Assembly: GCA_944390505.1 (NCBI GenBank)
Contig: CALXQF010000017.1
Span: 1-16,007, forward strand
Length of the DNA: 16,007 nt
Direction: 5' to 3'
Source of the DNA: an uncultured Clostridia bacterium
GTDB lineage: Bacteria > Bacillota > Clostridia > TANB77 > CAG-508
Below, piece by piece: positions 6,746-12,947 of this stretch. The translations under genes were made by a program, and so were the position numbers. Position 1 is the first letter of the stretch, and each line of letters begins with the position of its first letter. The notes beneath the pieces were generated by a model. It did not search any database. It was given only the letters and a program-made list of their open reading frames with translations, and was not told where the DNA came from.

Positions 6746-8179
6746 TTATGGTTGCTCTTGTAAAGTAAGTGTTACTTCTCTTTCTTCACCATCTCTATAA
6801 ATAGTTAATGTCATTGTATCACCAATTTCTTTTTGATTCTTAATTTCATTTAGTTCATCTACAGTAGTAATTTTTTGACCATCAGCTTCAATGATAACAT
6901 CTCCAATTTTTAATCCTGCTTTTTCAGCGGCAGAAAATTCTTCAATAGATTGAATATAAATACCAACTACCAAGTTATTTGCTTCTGCTGTTCGTTCATC
7001 TAAATCTCTTCCTGTAATTCCAATGTATGGTCTTTTTACTTTGTTATATTCAATTAATTGTTCATAAATATCTTTAGTCGAGTTAATTGGAATAGCAAAT
7101 CCTACACCTTCTACACCGTCACCAGACAATTTTAAAGTATTAACACCAATTACCTGACCTTTACTATTTACTAAAGCTCCACCACTATTTCCTGAATTAA
7201 TAGCAGCATCTGTTTGAATTGCAACATAAGTATTTCCATCTTCATCTGTTACTTCTCTATTTACAGCACTTACAATACCAGCAGTTACACTGTTGTCTAA
7301 TCCTAAAGGACTACCAATTGCCATAACAAATTCACCAACTTGAATAGAATCAGAATCTCCAAGCTCAGCAGCTGTTAAGCCGTCTTTAACAATTTTAATA
7401 ACTGCTAAATCGGTTTCACTATCAGTACCTATAATTTCTCCTTCATATTCAGTATCATCATTATATAATTTAACAGTAACTTTATTTGCTTTGCCTATTT
7501 CATAAAACGAGTTAGAATTTGAACTAGCAGAATTAACAACATGATTATTTGTTAAAATATAACCATCTTCACTAATAATAATACCAGAGCCTTTAGCTGT
7601 TGCAGTTGCAGAATTATTATAGAAGATAGAATTTACGGAATATTCTACTGTAATACCAACAATGGATGGTTGTACTTTACTGGCAACACCAACTGCGGTA
7701 TCAGAGTAATCTTGCAACGAAATTAATTGTGTATTTAAATTTAAAGCAGAGTTATTATCATTTTCAGATGTATTGCTAGAATTATTAGAAGAAACTAATT
7801 GTCTTACAATACTATCTTTAATTCCAGGAACACTTACACAAGTTCCAATGACTATTACAGTACCTAATACCCCACAAAGGAATGGCAGTACCACCGTTTT
7901 TCCAAATCCTGCTCCTCCGCCTGATTTTTGTTTTTTCTCATTACCTTGAAAAGCCTTGTAAGCAGCCTGCGTTGTGTTAGGGTTTGCGTTCCTAAAGTTT
8001 TGATTATTGTAGTTAGTATTATTATAGTTTGGTTGATTTCCTATTTGGTTAAAATTATTATTTTGACTTTGCTGGTTACTAGGTGTTTGATTGAAATGAT
8101 TAGAATAATTTGATGACCTTTCGGTTGGTTGATTAAAGTTGTTGCTATTGTTATTCTGATTTGATTGATTTTCTTCCAT
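6746..8179 (-). CDS. htrA: Membrane-anchored HtrA/DegP-like serine protease with one PDZ domain
   Basis: The 477-residue protein has an Asn/Gln-rich N-terminal segment (1-80), one membrane anchor (about 93-115), a trypsin-like S1C domain and a C-terminal PDZ domain (about 383-475). The catalytic triad is visible: H213 in TNNHVV, D257 in ETDLAVIK, and S332 in INSGNSGGAL. In Firmicutes such proteins (HtrA, HtrB, YyxA) have the protease domain outside the membrane and degrade or refold misfolded exported proteins. The ATG is preceded by GGAGGT at 7 bases. The gene is divergent from the 8342 unit and convergent with the M23 peptidase gene. The long N-terminal low-complexity region is unusual but common in clostridial HtrA proteins as far as I recall. 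Confidence 0.93.
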   Translation of the reverse strand: MEENQSNQNNNSNNFNQPTERSSNYSNHFNQTPSNQQSQNNNFNQIGNQPNYNNTNYNNQNFRNANPNTTQAAYKAFQGNEKKQKSGGGAGFGKTVVLPFLCGVLGTVIVIGTCVSVPGIKDSIVRQLVSSNNSSNTSENDNNSALNLNTQLISLQDYSDTAVGVASKVQPSIVGITVEYSVNSIFYNNSATATAKGSGIIISEDGYILTNNHVVNSASSNSNSFYEIGKANKVTVKLYNDDTEYEGEIIGTDSETDLAVIKIVKDGLTAAELGDSDSIQVGEFVMAIGSPLGLDNSVTAGIVSAVNREVTDEDGNTYVAIQTDAAINSGNSGGALVNSKGQVIGVNTLKLSGDGVEGVGFAIPINSTKDIYEQLIEYNKVKRPYIGITGRDLDERTAEANNLVVGIYIQSIEEFSAAEKAGLKIGDVIIEADGQKITTVDELNEIKNQKEIGDTMTLTIYRDGEEREVTLTLQEQP

Positions 8180-8212
8180 GATTTTACCTCCAAATTTTTC
8201 TTATTGATATTT

Positions 8213-8242
8213 ATCATATCCTAAATTAACTATATGATACAA
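8213..8242 (-). promoter_or_regulatory. Weak candidate promoter for htrA
   Basis: On the minus strand TTGTAT (8237-8242) and TATGAT (8213-8218) are separated by 18 bases, about 33 bases before the htrA ATG. The -35 is weak, and the region is so AT-rich that other pairs are possible. Confidence 0.35.
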
Positions 8243-8269
8243 TAGAATTGTGAAAAAAATGTGAAGTTC

Positions 8270-8298
8270 TTGCAAAAAAATCATAACACCGATATAAT
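8270..8298 (+). promoter_or_regulatory. Sigma-A promoter for the 8342 / rnhB / pdp unit
   Basis: A TTGCAA -35 box (8270-8275), exactly 17 bases, and a consensus TATAAT -10 box (8293-8298) predict a start near 8305. The next recognisable terminator is after the phosphorylase gene, so three genes probably share this promoter. Confidence 0.75.
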
Positions 8299-8341
8299 AA
8301 TACAAGAAATTTAAAATATTAGTAAAAGGAATGAAAGCAAT

Positions 8342-8828
8342 ATGAAAAGCGAAAAGCGGATTAACATTTATAGCAACTATTTTTTTAGTTATTGTAATAG
8401 CGGTTTTAGTATTTGGCGTAGTATATTTTGTAAGAATTCAATATGCAAAAGAAAGCTTAGAAGACTTAAAAACAGACATGTTATTAGTACAAGCAAAAGT
8501 CAAAACAATCTCTAGCGAGTATATTTTAGAAGAAAAAGAAGATGTATTGCAGGGAACCAAAATCTCTGAAATGAAGGAAAATGAAGAAATTCAAAACTTT
8601 TTAGAGAAAGATTTATTTGATGCAGAAGAAAAAAACAAGAAATATTATGTATGGGATCAAACAACATTACAAGAACAAGATTTAACCCAAGTGAATTTAG
8701 AAGAAGGAACTTACTATATTGTAGAATATACAGATAATGAAGTTTATTATACACAAGGCTTTACTTATGCAGATGGAACAACATATTATGAAATATCAGA
8801 TATAGAAAAACTAGAGGCAGAAGAATAA
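8342..8828 (+). CDS. Small single-pass membrane protein of unknown function, frameshifted at its start
   Basis: The clear reading frame runs to TAA at 8826-8828. Before its first internal ATG (8478) it is open back to 8346 and encodes a strong membrane segment (residues like TFIATIFLVIVIAVLVFGVV) followed by an acidic, Tyr/Glu-rich domain. The natural ATG (8342), 11 bases after AAAGGA, is in a different frame: ATG is followed by four A where three would join it to the membrane segment and give MKAKSGLTF. The frame itself meets TGA at 8343, and no GTG or TTG lies between. The protein would have about 161 residues, or 116 if started at 8478 without the membrane segment. I do not recognise the family. 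The KSGLTF start before the hydrophobic stretch faintly recalls pilin-like proteins but lacks E5. rnhB follows after 51 bp. Confidence 0.6.
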
Positions 8829-8879
8829 TTACTAGCAAGATACAATAAAAAAAAATTCATATAAAGGAAGCAAATAAAA

Positions 8880-9542
8880 ATGAAAGAAAAAGAACTAGAA
8901 AGATTGCAGCAATTAAAGAAAATAGAAGAAGAGTTATATATGCAAAAAGGGTTAAAGACAATTGCCGGAATCGATGAGGCAGGAAGAGGTCCTCTTGCAG
9001 GTCCAGTTGTAGTAGCATGTTGCCTTATGCCAAGAAATTCTATGATAGAGGGAGTTAATGATTCTAAAAAAATAGCAGAGAAAAAAAGAGAAAAATTATA
9101 TGAATCCATTACAGAAGAAGCGATTAGTTATGGAGTAGGAATTATTGGTCAAACAGAAATTGATGAGATAAATATTTTAAATGCTACCAAAAAGGGACTT
9201 ACAAAAGCAATTCAAGAAATGGAAGAAAAATTAAAACAAAAGCCAGAACTGGGAATTATAAAACCAGATGCTATTTTAGTAGATGCATTAACCAAAATCG
9301 ATACTGATGGAATTCCATATCAATCGATTGTACATGGTGATGCTATTAGCTATTCTATTGCATGTAGTTCTATTATTGCAAAGGTAACAAGAGATAGAAT
9401 GATGAGACAATGGGACGAAATTTATCCACAATATGGTTTTGCAAAGCATAAAGGGTATGGCACTGCAGCACATATCCAAGCAATTAAAGAATATGGACTT
9501 TGCCCTTTACATAGGAGAAGTTTTACTAAAAATTTTCTTTAA
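8880..9542 (+). CDS. rnhB: Ribonuclease HII
   Basis: RNase HII cleaves the RNA strand of RNA-DNA hybrids and removes single ribonucleotides misincorporated into DNA. The 220-residue protein has the type 2 RNase H signature GIDEAGRGPLAGPVVVA with catalytic D32 and E33, then D135 in VDALTK and D154 in HGDAISYSIACSSIIAKVTR, which together form the DEDD metal site. The GRG of the first motif is the part that recognises the RNA-DNA junction in characterised members. A Lys/Glu-rich helix of about 25 residues precedes the catalytic domain. AAAGGA lies upstream of the ATG. The downstream phosphorylase starts after only 23 bp, so the genes are very likely co-transcribed. Confidence 0.96.
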   Translation: MKEKELERLQQLKKIEEELYMQKGLKTIAGIDEAGRGPLAGPVVVACCLMPRNSMIEGVNDSKKIAEKKREKLYESITEEAISYGVGIIGQTEIDEINILNATKKGLTKAIQEMEEKLKQKPELGIIKPDAILVDALTKIDTDGIPYQSIVHGDAISYSIACSSIIAKVTRDRMMRQWDEIYPQYGFAKHKGYGTAAHIQAIKEYGLCPLHRRSFTKNFL

Positions 9543-9565
9543 TTAAAAACAAAGGAGAAAGAAAA

Positions 9566-10864
9566 ATGAAGATACAAGATATTATTGCTAAAAAAAGAGA
9601 TGGACAAGTTTTAACAAAAGAAGAAATAGAGTATTTTGTTACTAATTATACTAATGGTATCATTCAAGACTATCAAGCAGCTGCACTCACAATGGCAATT
9701 TATATTAATGGAATGAATGAACAAGAAACTACTGACTTAACGCTTGCTATGGCACAATCAGGAGATATATTAGACTTATCAGAATTGGGATTGGTAGTAG
9801 ACAAACATAGTACAGGAGGAATTGGAGATAAAGTAACTTTAATTTTAGCTCCTATTATTGCTTCTTTGGATATTCCAGTCGCTAAAATGTCAGGTAGAGG
9901 TTTAGGATATACAGGTGGAACAATTGATAAATTAGAATCTATTCCTGGATATCATACTAATTTAACAATAGAAGAGTTTAAGAAAAATGTAAAAGAAATT
10001 AATATCTCATTAATTGGGCAAACCCTTAATTTGGCACCTGCAGATAAGAAGTTATATGCTTTAAGAGACAGCATTGCAGCAACAGAAAGTATACCTTTAA
10101 TTAGCTCTAGTATTATGAGTAAAAAAATAGCAGCAGGTGCTAATAAAATTGTATTAGATGTTACTTGTGGTAATGGAGCTTTTATGAAAGAACTATCACA
10201 AGCTGAAAAATTGGCAAAAACAATGAAGAAAATAGGAGAATTGGCGCATAAAGAAACAGTGTGTATTATTACGGATATGAACGAACCTTTAGGTAAGACA
10301 GTAGGAAATTCATTGGAAGTAAAAGAAGCTATTGAAGCCTTAAAAGGAAATATGGAAGATGATGTAAAAGAAGTAGTATTGACATTAGGGGCTTATATGA
10401 TGAAGCTAGCTGGAAAAGGAGATAACATTGCAGATAATCAGCAGAAAATGTTAGAACAAATTAATAGCGGAAAGGCCCTTGAAAAACTGAAACAATTAGT
10501 GAAAAAGCAAGGGGGAGATGTTACTTATTTAGAAAACCATGAAAAATTTGAATATGCAAACTATATTCTACCAGTTTTGGCAGAACAAAGTGGGTATATA
10601 ACAGATTTAAATGCACAAAAAATAGGAGAAATTTCTATGAGGCTAGGTGCAGGAAGAATAAAAAAGGAAGATACTATTGATCCTTCAGTAGGGGTTGCAT
10701 TAGAAAGAAAAGTAGGAGATTATGTAGAAAAAGGAGAAATTTTAGCATATATACATGCAAACAAAGAAGAAACTGGAAAGCAGGAACAAAAATGTTTAGC
10801 AGAAATATACCAAATAGGTCCTCAAAAAAAACAAAAGAAAAATATTTTAGAGATAATAGAATAA
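9566..10864 (+). CDS. pdp: Pyrimidine-nucleoside phosphorylase
   Basis: At 432 residues this matches the Firmicutes pyrimidine-nucleoside phosphorylase, a cytoplasmic salvage enzyme that converts uridine, thymidine or deoxyuridine plus phosphate into base and (deoxy)ribose-1-phosphate. The family signature DKHSTGGIGDKV (79-90) forms the phosphate-binding site; SGRGLGYTGGTIDKLE (109-124), ALRDSIAATESIPLI (165-179) and SSIMSKK (181-187) supply base- and sugar-binding residues. The C-terminal domain ends in the usual barrel-sandwich region (GDYVEKGEILAYIHA). Thymidine phosphorylase (DeoA) is a close relative; length and Gram-positive context favour the broad-specificity Pdp. The RBS is AAAGGAG. 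No deoCD or cdd neighbours are present, unlike many pdp loci. Confidence 0.92.
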   Translation: MKIQDIIAKKRDGQVLTKEEIEYFVTNYTNGIIQDYQAAALTMAIYINGMNEQETTDLTLAMAQSGDILDLSELGLVVDKHSTGGIGDKVTLILAPIIASLDIPVAKMSGRGLGYTGGTIDKLESIPGYHTNLTIEEFKKNVKEINISLIGQTLNLAPADKKLYALRDSIAATESIPLISSSIMSKKIAAGANKIVLDVTCGNGAFMKELSQAEKLAKTMKKIGELAHKETVCIITDMNEPLGKTVGNSLEVKEAIEALKGNMEDDVKEVVLTLGAYMMKLAGKGDNIADNQQKMLEQINSGKALEKLKQLVKKQGGDVTYLENHEKFEYANYILPVLAEQSGYITDLNAQKIGEISMRLGAGRIKKEDTIDPSVGVALERKVGDYVEKGEILAYIHANKEETGKQEQKCLAEIYQIGPQKKQKKNILEIIE

Positions 10865-10965
10865 AGGACTTATGGTAGGATGTATCAAAGAAGTTTAATT
10901 CCTTTGATTGAATCATAAATATATCAATAGTATCCTTTAATTAGTAGTAAAATGGCGAATATTAA

Positions 10966-11033
10966 ATGATATAAAAATATAGTAAATTCTAGTATTATAC
11001 ATCATAGAATTTACTATATTTTTTTTATATCAT
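10966..11033. terminator. Long AT-rich hairpin, probable bidirectional terminator
   Basis: A perfect 17-bp stem (10975-10991 with 11005-11021, 13-base loop) is followed by a T-tract. The pairing extends outward through ATGATAT/ATATCAT with a three-base length difference in the A/T runs, so the inverted repeat covers about 68 bp. It lies between the convergent phosphorylase and YvyF-like genes and fits termination in both directions. Confidence 0.75.
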
Positions 11034-11088
11034 TATTATTTAAAAAATGCTTTACAAACATTGAGATGATTAATTTTGCATTAATATT

Positions 11089-11349
11089 CTAAGTTCTTGT
11101 CATGTTTTCGTTCTGAATCTGAGTCGCAAAATTAGCGAACTGTTTTTGCTCTAAAAAACGATTTAAATTTTTGGCTGAAATTCCAGTAGAAGAAATAATG
11201 GCATCTATTGTATAATTTTCAGAAGAGTTTTCTTCTATAAAATTTTTTAAACGATTCATTTCTAATTCATCTTTTGGCGCGCAATTAGGACATACAGAAG
11301 ATGAATTCATAAAAAAACATCCACAACGACTACATTTGTTAAAATTCAT
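11089..11349 (-). CDS. Zinc-ribbon/helix-turn-helix protein resembling flagellar-operon protein YvyF
   Basis: The 86-residue protein starts with a treble-clef-like zinc ribbon, C6-x2-C9 and C20-x2-C23 (KCSRCGCFF, CPNCAPKD), followed by an alpha-helical segment and a short helix-turn-helix-like unit (YTIDAIISSTGISAKNLNRFL). This arrangement matches the YvyF family (TIGR03826), found in Bacillus and clostridial flagellar operons beside flgM. Its function is poorly known; a regulatory role is usually proposed. The start at 11349 is chosen because GGAGGT lies 8 bases before it, whereas the open frame extends upstream another 28 codons of hydrophobic sequence without an RBS. No flgM, flgK or other flagellar gene is in the window, so it is an orphan copy here. 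The family call rests on motif resemblance only. Confidence 0.7.
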   Translation of the reverse strand: MNFNKCSRCGCFFMNSSSVCPNCAPKDELEMNRLKNFIEENSSENYTIDAIISSTGISAKNLNRFLEQKQFANFATQIQNENMTRT

Positions 11350-11427
11350 ATTGATTACCTCCAGAAAAAATATCAAACATAGTATAACATAAATTTTGAC
11401 AAAATTATACAAATATTGAAAAAAATG

Positions 11428-11456
11428 TTGCATTTTTTTTAAAGTTATATTATTAT
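11428..11456 (+). promoter_or_regulatory. Promoter of the PerR/Fur-family regulator gene
   Basis: A TTGCAT -35 box (11428-11433), 17 bases and a TATTAT -10 box (11451-11456). An alternative TATAAT -10 (11454-11459) would need a 20-base spacer. Either -10 is contacted by the adjoining Fur-type operator. Confidence 0.6.
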
Positions 11457-11475
11457 AATGATAATCATTATCATT
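11457..11475. promoter_or_regulatory. Fur-type operator (Fur box)
   Basis: AATGATAAT-C-ATTATCATT is a perfect 9-1-9 palindrome containing the 7-1-7 Fur box TGATAATCATTATCA without mismatch. Over 11454-11472 it matches 18 of 19 bases of the E. coli Fur consensus. It differs from the Bacillus PerR consensus TTATAATNATTATAA at two of 15 positions. It abuts or overlaps the -10 box and sits just before the regulator's RBS, so binding should repress the regulator's own transcription. Confidence 0.85.
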
Positions 11476-11476
11476 T

Positions 11477-11483
11477 AAGGAGG
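11477..11483 (+). promoter_or_regulatory. Ribosome binding site of the PerR/Fur-family gene
   Basis: AAGGAGG is a full-strength Shine-Dalgarno sequence, but it ends only 2 bases before ATG 11486 and 29 bases before the next in-frame ATG (11513). Small hairpins such as CTTAT/ATAAG in between could shorten the effective distance to 11513. The start is unresolved. Confidence 0.5.
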
Positions 11484-11485
11484 CA

Positions 11486-11917
11486 ATGATATTCTTATAT
11501 CATAAGATAGCAATGGAAAAATATAGTAGGCAAAGAGAATTAATTTATCATTCTCTCGAAACAAGGAAAGACCATCCAACAGCAGAGGAATTGTATTTGG
11601 ATTTAAAAGAAAAAATGCCAGAAATAGGAATAGCAACTGTGTATCGTAATTTATCTGACTTATGTCAAAAAGGAAAAATTATTAAAATAAAATCGAAATA
11701 TGGACCAGACAGGTTTGATGGTAATTTGATGCCACATATTCATTTTCAATGTGAACAATGTAACAATATTGTTGACATTGAATTAAAATCAGAGGAAAAA
11801 GAAAAAATAGATAATGATCTACTAGCAGTTCTAAACAAAACAGATGCTATATTAACAACATCTGAAATTTTGTTAATAGGAATCTGCAAACAATGTCAAA
11901 ATCATGGTATGAATTAG
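11486..11917 (+). CDS. perR: PerR-like Fur-family metal-dependent repressor
   Basis: The 143-residue protein has the Fur-family winged helix with the DNA-recognition segment GIATVYRNLSDL (48-59) and a C-terminal dimerisation domain. The structural Zn site is complete: C89, C92, C134 and C137. The regulatory metal ligands of Bacillus PerR have counterparts at H30, D78, H84, H86 and D97; Asp at the last position is typical of PerR, where Fur has Glu. It is therefore most likely a peroxide sensor that loses DNA binding when a metal-ligand histidine is oxidised. Reverse rubrerythrin downstream supports this. Its own promoter carries a Fur-type box, so Fur remains a possibility. The 11486 start has poor RBS spacing; MEKYSRQRE from 11513 resembles the usual N-terminus. 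Confidence 0.85.
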   Translation: MIFLYHKIAMEKYSRQRELIYHSLETRKDHPTAEELYLDLKEKMPEIGIATVYRNLSDLCQKGKIIKIKSKYGPDRFDGNLMPHIHFQCEQCNNIVDIELKSEEKEKIDNDLLAVLNKTDAILTTSEILLIGICKQCQNHGMN

Positions 11918-11962
11918 CAAAGCTAGTACATATATATTGGTAATGAAAAGCATGATACACAA

Positions 11963-11977
11963 TGCTAATGATTAAAA
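11963..11977. promoter_or_regulatory. Degenerate PerR/Fur-box-like site upstream of rubrerythrin
   Basis: TGCTAATGATTAAAA has the perfect core TAAT-G-ATTA and agrees with 12 of 15 positions of either the PerR or Fur 7-1-7 consensus (N counted). In such AT-rich DNA this could be chance. Its position between the regulator and rubrerythrin genes is the main argument for it. Confidence 0.25.
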
Positions 11978-12041
11978 TGAAAAAATGAAGATTGTGCAAC
12001 AAAAATATTACCAGCAAAATAATTTTAGAGGAGGAAAAGAA

Positions 12042-12590
12042 ATGAAAGCATATGTATGTAAAGTTTGTGGTTATATCCACTTTGGAGAAGAAGCTCCAGA
12101 AAAATGTCCACAATGTGGAGCATCAAAAGACAAATTTGAATTAAGAGAAGAAGGGGCTGAAAAAAATTATGCAGATGAGCATGTAATTGGTGTAGCACAA
12201 GGATTAGATGAAGAAGTAGTAAAAGGATTAAGAGAAAATTTTACAGGAGAATGTACAGAAGTTGGTATGTATCTTGCAATGAGCAGACAAGCTGATAGAG
12301 AAGGATATCCAGAAATTGCAGAAGCATTCAAAAGATATGCACTAGAAGAAGCTGAACATGCAGCAAAATTTGCAGAGTTATTAGGAGAAATTGTATATCC
12401 AGATACCAAAAAGAATGTAACATTAAGAGCAATGGCAGAACATGGTGCTTGTGACGGTAAAAAGAAATTAGCAACAAGAGCAAAAGAACTTGGATATGAT
12501 GCTATTCATGATACAGTACATGAAATGTGTAAAGATGAAGCTCGTCATGGTAGAGGATTTGACGGATTATTAAAAAGATATTTTGAATAA
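12042..12590 (+). CDS. rbr: Reverse rubrerythrin (rubredoxin domain first), NADH-peroxidase type
   Basis: The 182-residue protein has an N-terminal rubredoxin-like Fe(SCys)4 domain (C6, C9, C22, C25) followed by a ferritin-like diiron four-helix domain with E70 and E73 (GECTEVG), EEAEH (102-106), AEHG (132-135) and DEARH (165-169). This is the reverse order of classical rubrerythrin and matches the clostridial reverse rubrerythrins that reduce H2O2 and O2 in the cytoplasm with electrons from NADH via rubredoxin oxidoreductase. In Clostridium acetobutylicum such genes are strongly repressed by PerR. The ATG at 12042 is chosen for AGAGGAGG 7 bases upstream; an in-frame ATG at 11985 lacks an RBS. 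A rubredoxin gene follows after 57 bp, with no terminator between them. Confidence 0.94.
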   Translation: MKAYVCKVCGYIHFGEEAPEKCPQCGASKDKFELREEGAEKNYADEHVIGVAQGLDEEVVKGLRENFTGECTEVGMYLAMSRQADREGYPEIAEAFKRYALEEAEHAAKFAELLGEIVYPDTKKNVTLRAMAEHGACDGKKKLATRAKELGYDAIHDTVHEMCKDEARHGRGFDGLLKRYFE

Positions 12591-12647
12591 TTGGTATAAA
12601 ATTCAAAATAAGAGATAGAATAGACATTAAATAAAGGAGGAGAGAAC

Positions 12648-12788
12648 ATGAAAAAATACGTATGTACAGTATGTGGATATATCTATGATGAAGAAAAAGA
12701 AGGTACAAAATGGGAAGATTTACCAAGTAGTTGGGTATGTCCAATGTGCGGGGTAGGAAAAGAATTTTTTGAATTAGTGGAAGAATAA
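12648..12788 (+). CDS. Short rubredoxin (46 residues)
   Basis: This small gene encodes an iron-sulfur electron carrier with a single Fe(SCys)4 centre held by C6 and C9 (YVCTVCGYIYD) and C31 and C34 (WVCPMCGVGKEFF). Aromatic residues of the rubredoxin core (Y4, Y11, Y13, W29) are present. Typical rubredoxins have 52-54 residues with about 29 between the cysteine pairs; here there are 21, so the loop that normally contains DNGV/PGT is shortened, as in the 45-residue Desulfovibrio desulfuricans protein. AAAGGAGG is located 8 bases upstream of the ATG. Placed directly after reverse rubrerythrin, it probably hands electrons to it for peroxide reduction and is co-transcribed with it. A strong palindromic terminator follows immediately after the stop. 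Confidence 0.93.
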   Translation: MKKYVCTVCGYIYDEEKEGTKWEDLPSSWVCPMCGVGKEFFELVEE

Positions 12789-12822
12789 TCAAAAAAGTGT
12801 TGCAATTGCAACACTTTTTTGA
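12789..12822 (+). terminator. Perfect 34-bp palindrome, terminator after rubredoxin
   Basis: Starting one base after the rubredoxin stop, the 17-base half from TC(A)6GTGTTGCAA is followed by its exact reverse complement. The right arm ends in T6, giving a stable hairpin with a U-run for Rho-independent termination. The palindrome is symmetrical, so it could also act on the other strand. Confidence 0.85.
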
Positions 12823-12828
12823 TATAAT
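12800..12828 (+). promoter_or_regulatory. rpsB-tsf promoter, embedded in the preceding terminator
   Basis: TTGCAA (12800-12805) is the -35 box and TATAAT (12823-12828) the -10 box, with a 17-base spacer formed by the right arm of the terminator palindrome. The predicted start is near 12835. This pair has the same boxes and spacing as the promoter at 8270. Confidence 0.75.
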
Positions 12829-12834
12829 AATACA

Positions 12835-12947
12835 CGTTGAAAAATACACACATATTGTGAGTATAAAAACAGTGCTTGTTTGTATAAGCAAGTTTTTTTA
12901 TACGCTTGTAGCAATATGGCGGAAAAACTAAAAGGAGGAATAAAATT
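12835..12947 (+). promoter_or_regulatory. Structured rpsB 5' leader with a probable attenuator
   Basis: The leader of about 113 nt contains hairpin 1 (12844-12852 with 12856-12864, one mismatch), then CTTGTTT/AAGCAAG (12875-12881 with 12886-12892, one G-U pair, loop GTAT) followed at once by T7 (12893-12899), which looks like an intrinsic terminator. An alternative pairing of TATAAGC (12883-12889) with GCTTGTA (12904-12910) would break the terminator. Premature termination controlled by S2 or another factor is an inference. The S2 RBS, AGGAGG, follows the structure. Confidence 0.5.

Noticed and set aside
8343..8345. TGA at the start of the 8342 gene read as selenocysteine or as a reassigned codon
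   Set aside because: The Ca2+ ATPase ends on TGA, so it is a normal stop here. The ATG at 8331 that would read through it has no spacing from the RBS, and a single-base frameshift is simpler.
8478..8828. Taking ATG 8478 as the true start of the small membrane protein
   Set aside because: It has no RBS and would discard an intact, typical membrane segment encoded in the same frame directly upstream, where the promoter and RBS are well placed.
10884..10908. ATCAAAG/CTTTGAT inverted repeat after the phosphorylase gene as a terminator
   Set aside because: The 7-bp stem has an 11-base loop and no T-tract; the longer hairpin at 10966-11033 is the better terminator.
11350..11433. N-terminal hydrophobic extension of the YvyF-like protein
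   Set aside because: The frame is open, but GGAGGT lies at the right distance before ATG 11349, and no RBS precedes the upstream ATG. The extra residues are translated intergenic AT-rich DNA.
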